A stretch of 64,000 bases of DNA, from NCBI RefSeq assembly GCF_016097555.1, contig NC_054704.1, positions 76,961,638 to 77,025,637 on the forward strand, read 5' to 3'. The notes under the pieces were generated by a model that saw only the letters and a program-made list of their open reading frames with translations, was not told the DNA's origin and did no database searches. The translations under genes and the position numbers were made by a program. This document shows, in pieces, positions 21,801-33,800 of this stretch (the stretch's first letter is position 1; each line of letters begins with the position of its first letter). The DNA comes from Gigantopelta aegis (lineage: Eukaryota > Mollusca > Gastropoda > Neomphalida > Peltospiridae).

Positions 21801-24800
21801 TATTCGGTATTGACACAATACCAATACAGATACCGATATCAAACGGTATTTTCGGTATACTCTGCTTTAAATGCATGCCAGAGTTAAGGCTCGCCTGCTA
21901 ATTGCATCTAAATAAAATTAAATTCCATACACAAGGCTCACGTCTAATTTATACCCAACCCATTTTGCGTTTGTCAGATATATTGTCAGTGTTTTACTAA
22001 ATTGTAGAAAACATTTTTCAAAATCGGTATTCACATGATACTAATACCTAATGGTATATACACTATACCGCCCAGCTCTACAGGGCATAAAATTTGGCAC
22101 GAACAATTTTGTCGTTAGTCTGTCGGTTATGCAAAACCAACATCAACATAAACGACCGATCGTTTGTGCAAAAGCTGTAATTGTTCATCAGAAAATTAAA
22201 AAAGAAATTTTGGCTTCTTTTTTTTCACTGTTTTTTTTAAAGAAAATAATAAGATAATGGGCCTACATTGCCAGTTGCTGGTTATTTTGGCCGATATATG
22301 ACTCGCATAATTTCGGTACTTTCCGTTCAGATCCGGAAGCATTAAACTCAATGCTTCCAGGAAATCCCTGTCTATTATCATTTCATTCAAATTATTGTTT
22401 GGCACCAATAAGTACTCCCCTGTAAAAGAACCGATGGAGTTGTGTGTTGTAATGTAAACAGGCAGCTTTCAAGTTGGTTGTGACGGTACATGCTCTTAAT
22501 TTTGTTTTCGCCTGTGGTGATATTAATTGTTTTAGAAGGCCGTGTTCAGTTCCAAATTGCACTTAGCCAGGTGGGCAACTTGTTACGTAATACTTCTGCG
22601 CAACGGTCCTCGAGCTGTACGCCTAATACACACCCAGAAAAGGGGTGGAGACCATGTGGCTAGTAGTTACGTAATATCTCCGGTAGTGCTGTTTATGGCC
22701 AGGGGATTGCTCGCAGGATGGCGACAGCCAGACTGACGATCAGAGAGAAATATAGCGACTCTGGGAGAGGTGGAATATCAGATGATAGGTGAGGTACCGC
22801 GTTGTACCCCCAGGCAATATTCGCTGTCTCTGAGAGTTTTGAATAAATAGCTAGGGTTTAGAGATATCTGGGAGAACCATAGGAAGGTATCCCGGGGGAA
22901 CGTTGTCCGTCCGGACTGGTAATTATATATTATTTCTGCTCTGTTGTATAGCCTTGATGTGATTGGTGTGACTTTAAATATTTTAATACTGTATTATACC
23001 AATATTATTTAGACAGTGTCTTCGGTCATCTGACGAAGTAAATCGTAGTCTTACTGTTCTATATTTATACGAGTATTTGGTAATATAAAGCTTAGCCAGT
23101 CATCCTAGAAGACCTAGGTAAACTGTAGGTTATTGTCTTTATTGTGATAGGTACCAGTATTAATTCTGTATTACAAGGTTATTGAATGAGTAGTTAGGGT
23201 TAATTAAAAATTAACCAGTTAGGAATAGTGTTGTAATTCCTTTATTAATTAAGTTCCCCTAGAAGCATTTCTCAATTATCACACGTGTGGGTGTTGTGTC
23301 ACGGTGAAGTGATTAGCATATTGTGTAAACTAGACACCTAGAGATTAACTAATTAAGAGATCAGTTCTGGGTTGTTATTATTGTTGTTATTAATTAACTA
23401 CTGCGGCAGTACATTTGTCAGCGTAGGTTAATACAGATTCCAAAGTGTATTGTGTTTTTGTTGTGTTTTCTAGTGAACTAAACGTGCTATAATAATATAT
23501 ACTTTATATAACATCGTATCTCTGATCATACCTAGAGACGAGCCACAGCGGGTATATACCGCGCGTTACAGAGAGATCTAATAGATATACAGTTAGGAGA
23601 GATATTTGGACAATCGTGTTTTATTCAGTTACGGGTATTATAGAATCCCTGTGACATTGGTTCTAGCATACATTTAAAAAAAAAGAAGTATTTATGATAG
23701 GACATTTGATGGAGAAAAGCTACAAAATTAGTTCATATTGCATTCACGTTTAATTGATCCATTAAAATTTGCGTTTGTATCTGAAGTAACTACTGAAGAA
23801 ATTCGTTCATGTAAACACTAAAACCACACGAACGACATATCGGTTGTCTAAAAAATTCAAATTGTATGCCCTGGCTCTAGTAAGCACATACCACAGCCTT
23901 TGTCCAGTTGTGGAGGGTGGGACATAGCCCAGTGGGAAAACGCTTGCTTGATATGCGGTCTGTCTAGGATCGATCCCCATCGGTGAGCCTATTGGGCTAT
24001 TTCTCGCTCTAGCCAGTGCACCACAACTGGTATATCAATGCTGTGGTATGTGCTATCCTGTCTGTGGGATGGTGCATATAAAAGATCCTTTGCTACTAAT
24101 GGAAAAAATGTAGCGGGTTTCATCTCTGTGACTCAAAATGACCATATGTTTGACATCCAATAGCCGATGATTAATAAATCAATGTGCTCTAGTGATGTTG
24201 TTACCCCGTAAACAAAACAAACAAATTGTCCAGTTGTGGTGCACTGGTTGTAACTTTATCCGGATGTGATGCAGATTTGTAAATGACTTAACCAAAAGCA
24301 GTGTCTGTTTTCAAGGGTTCAAATTACTGTCCAAACCAAAATGTTAACAACTACAAAAAATTACTCTCCTACCTTTAATTACCGTTACATTTCCCCAAAA
24401 TTTTGTCCACATGCAAGTTGTGAAAAGACCATTACAGTGACAGAGATTCCACATATGAGACTGTAACGATGTCGCCAGTATCGACTTCGCTGAGATAGCA
24501 TAGGGCAAAATACATGCAGTTTTCTGCCGTCTGCCATTTTGCTTTTTTATGGAATACTCTTCAAGAGGGGTGAAAGCCTCCAAAGTATGTGACATAATTA
24601 ATATAAAATCAATGATCTTTAGTGGTATATTTAAACAAACAAAAAATAATTTAAAAAATTAATATGATGTCATCACATTTGCTTTTATATCATAACATGT
24701 TATGACGTTGCTAGATTAAGTCATATCCTTTCACCCCTCTTGGAGAATATTCCATAAAAAGTCAAAATGGCAGCCGACACAAAATTACATGCTTTTTGCC

Positions 24801-27800
24801 CTATGCGATCTCAGCGAAGTCGATATTGGTGACATATTGTTATCATCTAGTATGTGGAATCTGTGTCATTGCAATGGTTTTTCCTAGATTTCTGTCAGGA
24901 AAAAATGTGAGTAAAATCTAACGAAAAATAAAGGTAGGAGAGCAATTTTTGGTAGTTGTTAACATTTTGGTTCGGACAGTAGGGTCTGAGACTTTAAATA
25001 CACACATTTTCAACAAGCATTCAGTGGATTTAGTTTGATCCTTTTCAGGTTTACTCGTAACATTAAACAAACATCTTGGTGACTAATACAAAAGCTACAA
25101 GAAGAAACTCAACACCAAGCTGGGAAACAATGTTTTTGGTGGTGCCTGTTAAATGACCTAGCTCTTTCAATACATTTGAGTCAGTCACCAAATGTTGAAA
25201 TAATGTTACTGTAATTTTTTATAATCATACTACTATACATGTAGTTACATGGTACAGTGAAACTTTCTAAGTTCGACACTTGTGCCTAAAACAAAACTTA
25301 TGCCTAAAACAAAAAGTCTGGTTTTAATGGGTATCTAGTTTAAAGGTGTTTGGATTGAGGTAAAAGCCTTTATTGTATGGTGTTTTATACGCTCTTGAAG
25401 TTAAATAAAACTAAAAAATCTTTTAGTTATCATCAAATGATAATTCAACAGGTTAACGTTTTGTCAGATTTTGTGACAAGTTTAAATTTCATTTGGAAAT
25501 AAAACAGTTGATTTAAACAATTATTCAGCAGTCAAATAGAGTGGATTGAAATGAATAAAATAAAATAGTTACTTAGCCATTCAAAAATGTTTAACAGTAC
25601 ACCCCCCCCCCCCCCCACCCCCCCAAATTAAAAAAAAATAAAAATAAATAAAAGAGAAAAAGATTGATGCATATATTATTTAAATGATTTTATTTTCAGG
25701 CTTATGGTATTGTTTGGAAAGCAATTGACCGCCGTTCAGGTGAAGTTGTAGCAGTGAAAAAGATCTTTGATGCTTTCAGAAATCAAACAGATGCTCAAGT
25801 ATGTTTAAATTTTAGCAAATATGACATACAATTGTAACAAATTTATTACATGTATGCTGATCTAGATTTCATTGTGACATATTGATACTCATTAACTACA
25901 TGTCAGTGTTATTGATTTGAGTTTCTGATCATATTTCTTAATATTTCAAGTTTCATATCATTTTCCATGTTAATATTACTTTGAAGTGATATTGCTGCTT
26001 CGTGCACTCTTGATTGGTATATCAAATGTCTTGGTATGTGCTGTTCTTTCTGTTGGATGGTGTATATAAAAGATCTCTTGCTACTAATGGAAAAATTTAG
26101 TGGGTTTCTTCTCTAAGACATCACGTCAAAATTACCAAATGTTTGACATCCAATAGCCAATGAGTAAGAAATCAGTGTGCTCAAGTGGTGTTGTTAAACA
26201 AAATAAACTTAGTCTTATTCAACTTACTGTGCTAGCACAACAAATATGCTATTCAACCTGAGTCATACCTACATACTGCAGAATTCTCTCCCTTGCCGGA
26301 TATGCGCAATGCTATCCTTGCACGGGCTACCTGTAACTTCATTCTCAATTCTGCAGTCCACCTGTTAACACCTGTTAAGCTTTGGCAAAAAGTTTTCTTT
26401 ACTTGTAATTTTGTGTTTGTTTTTTTGGTTGAACTTGACATACGGTTGGTAGTTGGGAATTCTGTGTTGAATTTACCATGTCCGACGCGAGTTCGTTGAC
26501 AGCTAGCGCACGGAAAGTTTGTGCGCGAGATGGTTGTCCATTTCCTTTACGACGTAAAGACACACACGTGTTGTGTCCGGACTGTCGGTCTTGTTCTCAA
26601 GACCGTCAGTGTGAGATCTGCGCCACGTGGTCTCCTGACCAGTGGGTTCGGTTCGGTTCGCAGACTCAGGTTTCGGGTACCAGCAAAATCTTGTCGTCTG
26701 CTTCGGCAGTAGTCGGCAAGTCGGACTTAGTGGGTAGGTCCCATAAGTCTGTAGACACTTCGAAAAGTGTCCGGAAAGGGGGGAAACACAAGGGTGTTTC
26801 TTCTTCGGTCCGTGTTACGAGTACAGTTACAGATACTTCGGGAGCGCCCCCCCGGGCTCCTATTGTGACCGTGGTACGTGAGCCGTCTTCGTTAGTGACG
26901 GCGCCTTCTTCTGTTTGTGTGGCTTCGTCGCGGGCGTCGCCATCGTCGTTACGGTTACCTTTACAAACAGAAGGGGGGCAGGGTGGAGTCGTCGCGGCAC
27001 CGGTTTTGACGACTTCATCGGTTACCGAGCACATGCACTCCGTTGTGCATAGGTCCACTGCTTCGTCCGCAGAGCAGGTGGCCCCGACTTTGCCTTCGAT
27101 TGCTGACAGTCGCTTCGGCACCTCAGCATTCTCAAGGCCCGAGGAGAGTTCTGCCAGTTTGCTTCGAACTGAGCCAGTTGTTCCGATGCCGGGATCCGTC
27201 TCTGATGGCATCCCGACCGATGTTTACCGTTGGGTGGAGGACTCATCCCGTTTGGGTCCTCCGTTTGCATATGTTTACCCCAAGGGTCCGGTGACTTCGG
27301 TAGCAACGGACATCTCCTCACAGTTTGCACCGTCTTTGGTCCCTACCTCTTCGACTTTACTCGATAGAGGACGAGGTTCGCGCAGATACCCCTCGGCTGG
27401 GGGTACTCTGTGGCCGCAAACTCCGACCGTTCCGCACTTGGCGCAGGAACGACCGTTAGGCTTTCAGGAAACGTTGTTTCGGAGTTTTGTGGAATTTTTG
27501 AACGCTTCGCCTCAGTTGGGATCATTGCTTTCGCAGACGGGACCGTCGGGTGCGGCTCCCATTCCTCCCCCCCCCCCCCCCCCCTGGTTTTCCGCCAAAA
27601 CCAGCAGAAACTGCGTCTCGACAGCAGTTTGACGATGCAGTTAGGGATTGTCGTTCGGTTCCTATTGTTTCCGTCTCGGGAGACGCTGCCCCAGGGGCGT
27701 CTCGATTAGGGGGAGGAGTCCATATCGATCTTCGGGATCCAGTGGACAGTGACCTGGCTTCAGAGGAAGCGTCGGTTGGACCGGATTCTGTCGCTGACCC

Positions 27801-30800
27801 AGCTCTCTCTCACTTCGGTTCGGAGGTAGAGGAGGAGTGCGATTATCCGGCGGTTCTGGCTTTTGTCAGGGACCAGGTCCGACAGGTATGCGGGGACGCT
27901 ATACCTCAGGTTGAGGCCCAGCCTACATTCAAGGGTGTCTCCTTCGGGAACCGTTCTTTGAATTTGGTCACTCCTCGTGAGGAGTCGGGTTTACCACTTG
28001 CACAGGAGGCGCACAGTTCACTTTGTGACATTGATGTGTTGATCACTGGCAGTGATCGTATCCTGGGAGTGGGTGTTGATGAGTACCCAACGGCACTGCC
28101 TACGGGGAAAATCCTAACGGGAGCGCGCATTTTTCGTGCCGACTCCTATGAGACGTTGGGGGCGGATTTTCTCGAACATCCGGCGGTCGTTCCCGCTAGT
28201 GTCCGAGCCGCTTGTTTCCCCATCGCCGCATGTGTCATTGCCAATCGCGGATCTGGAATCGTTCGAACGGCTGGCTAAGTCGATGTTCCAGGTTAATAAC
28301 CATTTAGGTACGTTCCTATTTGGCTTGGATAAGGCTGTCGAGAGCCTTCCCGCGATGGCGAAAGGCTGTTTGGAGGCTGCGTCAAAAGCCTCTAAGCATA
28401 TCGCTCAGTTATCTGGCCGATTGTTTGCGAACAGTCTTTTGTTACGGCGTGACCATTACCTGGCGGGTTTGAGTGCGTCAAACGTTGCGAAGACGTTTTT
28501 TCGTACACGTTCGGTACGGGAAAATTTACTTTTCGGTCCCGATTTTAATATTGTCCTAGACAAGGATTTGTCGCGACCAGTCCCGAACACTCGACCCTCA
28601 ACCTCTGGTAAACGTCGGTCCACGTTTTCGGGGTTCAAGCCTCCTCCTGTAAAAAAGGCTGCTTTTTTACAGTCGGCTCAGATCCCTAGGGTTCCTGACA
28701 CTAGGAGGCAACCAGGTAACAACCCGTCTTCCGCTAAGCGAGGACGCAAACGTCGTACTGCGTTCCGTTCTCAGTCCACCAAAGGCGTTGCGCCTACGGG
28801 TGGTAAGCGGTTGGGGTGAGGGTACGTGAACGATCGGCAGTTGCTTTCGGAGGTACCGTTAGCAACCATACCCGTGGGGGGCAGGCTCCGCCATTTCCTT
28901 CGAAATTGGTGCAAGCTGCCTGGTCTCGACCCCTGGGTTCTGTCGGTCGTTCGACACGGTTACAAAATACCCTTTTCTTCGAGCCCCCCTCTTACTTCCA
29001 CTCCGAGAATGCCGCCGTTACCGTCCGCGGATCGGCGCGTTTTAGTGGAGAGTATGATTGCCGAGTTTCTCGACAAAGGGGCCATCCAGAGAGTCAGTCT
29101 GGACACTCCGGGATTTTATTCTCATCTTTTCTTCGCCCGGAAGAAAAATGGGGAATGGAGACCAATCCTAAATTTGAAGCCACTGAACGTCTACGTCGAT
29201 GTTCCTTCCATGAAAATGGAAACGGTTCATTCGGTCCGGAACCTGCTTCAAATTGGGGAGTGGGCTGTGTCGATCGATCTGAAAGACGCATACCTCCATG
29301 TCCCGGTGCACAAGGCGTTTTGGAAGTTTCTGCGCTTCCTGTTCGACGGGAAAGCGTACGAGTTTCGTGTGCTCCCGTTCGGTTTGGCGACGAGTCCCCA
29401 TGCTTTTACACGTGTGGTAAAAGCGGTGGTAGGTCATGTTCATTTGTTAGGGGTTCGAATGCATACCTATCTGGACGATTGGTTGATCCCAGCTTCGTCG
29501 CAACAGGAGTGTCAGACCAATGTCGGGTTGGTTTTGGACACGATCCTCCAATTGGGTTTTATTCCCAATTGGGTGAAATCGGAGTTAACGCCGGCTCAGA
29601 TTTTCACATATCTCGGAGTGGTCTTCGATCTTGTGGTAGCGTCGGTTCGTCCCACCGATGCGCGTATCCACAATTTCCAAACGTCGGCGCGACGTTTGAT
29701 GGGGGAGCAAAGTACTACGGTACGATCTCTCCACGTGGTGTTGGGCCACCTCGAATCTCTGGCCTCATTGATCGTGCGGTTCAGACGATTCAAACGACCA
29801 CTCCAGTGGCATTTGTCCCCACGGTGGGACGGTCACAATTGGGACACGATAGTGCCTCTGGGCCCATGGTTCACTCATCCGATACAGGAGTGCCTGTCGG
29901 ACAAGTGCATGTCCCTATCGGTTCCGTTGCACCCCCCTGCTCCGGATCTGATCCTGTTCACGGATGCGTCGCTGCACGGGTACGGGGCGCATCTGTTGGA
30001 TCAACACATTTCAGGGGTATGGAATCTCTCCGAGAGGAAGCTTCATATCAACTGTTTGGAGATGGAGGCAGTGCATCGTGCCTGTCTTCATTTCCGGTGT
30101 GTTCTTCGACACCGTCGAATTCTGTTGAGATGCGACAATACGTCGGTAGTGGCATATCTCAATCGTTGGGGTGGAACCAAATCGGAGACTTTGGGTCGCA
30201 AAGCTCTTGCGATTTTGGAATTCTGCGACCAACTAGGGACCACTCTGTGGGCGAAACACATTCCTTCATCGGTGAATGTGTTAGCAGATGCCCTCAGTCG
30301 ACATACCCCTGTTCAGACGGAGTGGATGTTGAACAAAGGGGTGGTCGCAGCGGTTCTTCGGGTGTGGGGCAGTCCACAGGTGGACATGTTTGCCACACGG
30401 TTGAACAACCAATTGCCGGTGTTCGTGTCCCCGGTACCGGACACATTGGCGTTGGAGTACGACGCGTTAAGTATGGATTGGACGGGACTGGATTTTTATG
30501 CCTTCCCTCCTCCTGTCTTACTCGGCAAGGTGTTGACCAAAGTGGTCCAGGAACCTTGTCACGTGACGTTGATAGCTCCTCTGTGGGTGGCGCAGCCCTG
30601 GTTTCCACAGCTCCTGTCACTGTTAGTGGCAGTCCCGTTCCGATTACCAGTGTTGTCCGATCTACTCAGCCAGCGACTGAGTCAGACGGTGTGGCATCCG
30701 AAGCCGGAGGTCTTCCGGTTTCACGCGTGGAGGTTATCAGGGCTTCCTTGCGACGCAGAGGTTTTTCGACAAGAATTGCGCATCTCGTCTCTTCAGCAAA

Positions 30801-33800
30801 GCGCAAATCTACCGAGTCGGTTTATCAGTGTCACTGGCGTATGTGGGTTCGTTGGGCGAACGCACGGGATTTCGATCCCTTATCGCCTACTGTCAACGAT
30901 TTAGCGGAGTACTTTCTGGCGTTGGTCCAAGAAAGGAAACTTAAAGTCACGACAGTGAAAAGTCACAGAGCTGCGATTTTCACTACTCTTAAACAGTGTG
31001 GATGTCGTGACTTTTCTACCAACTTGGTGTTGCATGATTTACTTAAATCATTACAATCCACGGTTGAACGACCTTCCATTATTCCGAAATGGAATGTCTT
31101 TCTGGTGTTGCATGCTCTTAAGGGTGCGCCTTATGAGCCGTTGAGGTTTGCTAGTCTTCGTGCCTTGACGTGGAAGACTCTGTTTCTGGTTTCACTGGCA
31201 GCTTGTCGTCGGATCAGTGAGATACATGCTTTTTTGCATGACTTGGTTGATTACAATTCGGACGGGTCTGTCACTTTACGTACCGACCCTATCTTTGTTG
31301 CTAAAAACCAGTCTCCAGGGGAAGAGTTTCCACCTACTGTCATTCACAGTTTATCTCGTACACTGTCATCTGATAACTCGGATAGACTTCTTTGCCCGGT
31401 GAGAGCATTGAAGTATTATTTGCAGCGTACGAAAAACCGGCGGCAGGGTAAAAAGAGATTGTTTATTTCTTATACCATTAGGCCGGGTGATGTCACAAAA
31501 AATGCTTTGTCTCGATGGATAGCAGCTACCATCAAGCTAGCATATGAGATGGCGGGTGATCATGTGTTACGGAATTTCTCTGTTAAACCACATGAGATCC
31601 GAGCCATTTCTGCTTCCCTGAATTTTCATGACTCTTTAGATATTATAAAGGTCATGAATGCAGGGGTTTGGAAAGGACGGCACACTTTTGACCGTTTCTA
31701 TTTCCGGGATATGGCGGTTGGTCCTGACGGTACGCGTAGGATCCAGACAGTCATTGCGGCTCAACACGTCGTGTCTGTGCGCAGGGCAACGGAAAGGGGT
31801 CGACCTCTTTTCCGTCCGACTGCCATCGATTCACGCTTCGGACATGTTTAACACTCCACTCTTTTCTGAGGGATGGGGTTTTTTTTTTTTGTAGTGTTGT
31901 CTACCGTTTCCTCTCCCTGGGGAGATGTTTTTCCTCCCTTTCATGGGGATGAGTTTTTCTTTTGGGAAGCCCCTTTTTATTCCCAAAAGTTTTTTGACTC
32001 CTTGTTACCGTATGTCGTGGTTCGTCCTATCTCCATGTCATTACTTCAAAGGAGCTTTTTGGGTACGGGTAAGTCCTCTATTTTCTTACCTCCTCCCATT
32101 AATGTTGAATTCACGTGCTCTAACGGTGTCATTGCACGTCCGTTATAGCATATTTGTTGTGCTAGCACAGTAAGTTGAATAAGACTATTAGAAAATTTGT
32201 TTCTAATTTTCATTATTATTCATACTTACCTAGTGCTAGCACAACAAACTATACCTCCCACCCACCCCTATGAGGCTTTCCCTCTGCAGTGGTGGGTGGA
32301 CTTTGAACCGAGAATGAAGTTACAGGTAGCCCGTGCAAGGATAGCATTGCGCATATCCGGCAAGGGAGAGAATTCTGCAGTGTGTAGGAAATGACTCTGG
32401 GTTGAATAGCATATTTGTTGTGCTAGCACTAGTTGATTTCTTGAACTGTAGTGTCACATTTTTTTCAGGCACAGCAATGGTAAAACCAAAGTAAAGTTGG
32501 TGTTAAATTTAGTTTTCTTTTATATAAGTAATAATTAGTTTCTTTGCTAGATTTTGGTGTTTTTAAATTTGCTGTACATATTAAAAGTAAGGGGAATTTG
32601 TTATGAAACAAGCCTTTGTATTTATGAGTTTTTTGTACTTTATTTGCTATACATGATTATCTCTTTTGTTGGTTTTAGTTGGGGGGGGGGGGGGGGGGGT
32701 TCCCCCATTTTAATATGTCTTAAACGTTTTCCTATTCAGCCAAAGTGTCTGGATGATAATCTTCCAAAATGTCTACAGGTTAAAGATACAACAAACATCA
32801 TGGTCAGGTGCATACATAATCCCCTGCTTGTTTCCTTCACCTAAGAAACGTTTAGCTATTAATAAAGATCAGTCTACTCGGAAACTAGCAGAAAACTGTA
32901 ACATAGAGCAATTACATAGCACTAAAACGTTTAATACATTATTTGTTTTACCTGGCTCACACTGGAATGAATTTTGATTTAGCCAATTTTTTTAGATATA
33001 GAATGAATCCTTGAAACTTATTAAAACATGGTTAGTTTACGGAATATTTTATCAGTCAAAGATTAAATGTAGCCTGATAATGAAAATTAATTTGGCAATG
33101 GCCATGGTGAGCTCTGGTTTTAGACAAGTTTTGGGAGGTGACCATCAGCATCTAAGAATTGTAGTTAAAATCAACCTTTAATATAGGTAGTACTAGACCA
33201 AATAACTTCCGGCTGGGTCAAAGTTCGAGGTGCACCGAACTTTTGATAGAGAAGTGAACACCACAAATCCTGTGATTGGTTATAAATGTGAGTGTGTTGG
33301 TTGTAAAAAATAATAGTTTTATCTGGGTTAAAAAAAAAAGCAATTTTATTTCATCTAGTACCAATGTGTCAAGTAGCCTTGTGCTTGAAACATGTATGGG
33401 GTACCTGTAAAAAAAAGTACTCGAATTTTGTGCGGAACTAGGGTAGTCATAGACGCTACCCGTTATCTCAGAAACGAGCAGCTTGACCCCCATTTTTTTC
33501 TAATTCACTTTAAGTGTGAGGGGTGGTAGTATTTATATCCGTGGCGTTTATGTCGGTTGATACGTTGCAGGTAGGAGTTTTAGCCGCATATGTTACTATT
33601 GTCGTCTATGGGATTTGATTTGGTAGTATACACCCTATAGCACATATTCAGTGCATAATAAAAAATATTATGATTTTGTCATTTTATCATTTTATTTAAT
33701 TAAACTATACTGGTTGATTAATTAGCCATCACTCACCATGCAAGTTCACAATGACCTTGACCTTGACAGTAATCTCTGTACATGGCTCTGAATGGAGTTT

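Larger units (their letters stand above)
21582..23912 (-). repeat. SINE, minus orientation, split by nested insertions
   Basis: Tail half at 21582-21724 (CACTGATTTATTAATCATCG, CCCGCTACATTTTTCC, GGGATCTTTTATATG) and head-side remnant at 23880-23912 (AAGCACATACCACAGCC). The break is flanked by GAAAGCAC and GTAAGCAC, 7 of 8 bases alike, consistent with an 8-bp hAT-type target duplication. Confidence 0.7.
18887..25699 (+). other. MAPK15 intron 1, packed with nested transposons
   Basis: 6.8 kb. Holds a TIR element (19342-20342), a split repeat with a TTAA MITE inside (20357-21524), a SINE split by nested elements including a solo LTR (21582-24222) and a foldback element (24327-24979). No host coding exon seen. 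A poly-C tract lies near 25603. Confidence 0.75.
26210..32432 (+). mobile_element. DIRS-type tyrosine-recombinase retrotransposon, near complete
   Basis: 6.2 kb, inserted in MAPK15 intron sequence between exons 2 and 4, same strand as the gene. It has inverted terminal repeats (26210-26346 and 32310-32432), gag-like reading frames, RT/RNase H, a tyrosine recombinase, and an internal complementary region (32145-32245) that matches the outer edges of both ends. These parts together define DIRS elements, which replicate through a circular intermediate and integrate with a tyrosine recombinase, not an integrase, so no target duplication is expected. Base composition is clearly more GC-rich than the flanking intron. 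Defects: two gag frameshifts and a TGA between gag and RT. Confidence 0.95.

Noticed and set aside
26666-27211. 181-codon minus-strand open frame opposite DIRS gag
   Set aside because: Antisense shadow of a GC-rich coding region; no motif.
32554-32844. 96-codon open frame with a possible small exon at 32739-32778
   Set aside because: Runs through a poly-G tract; the AG..GT-bounded segment does not fit MAPK15 in sequence.
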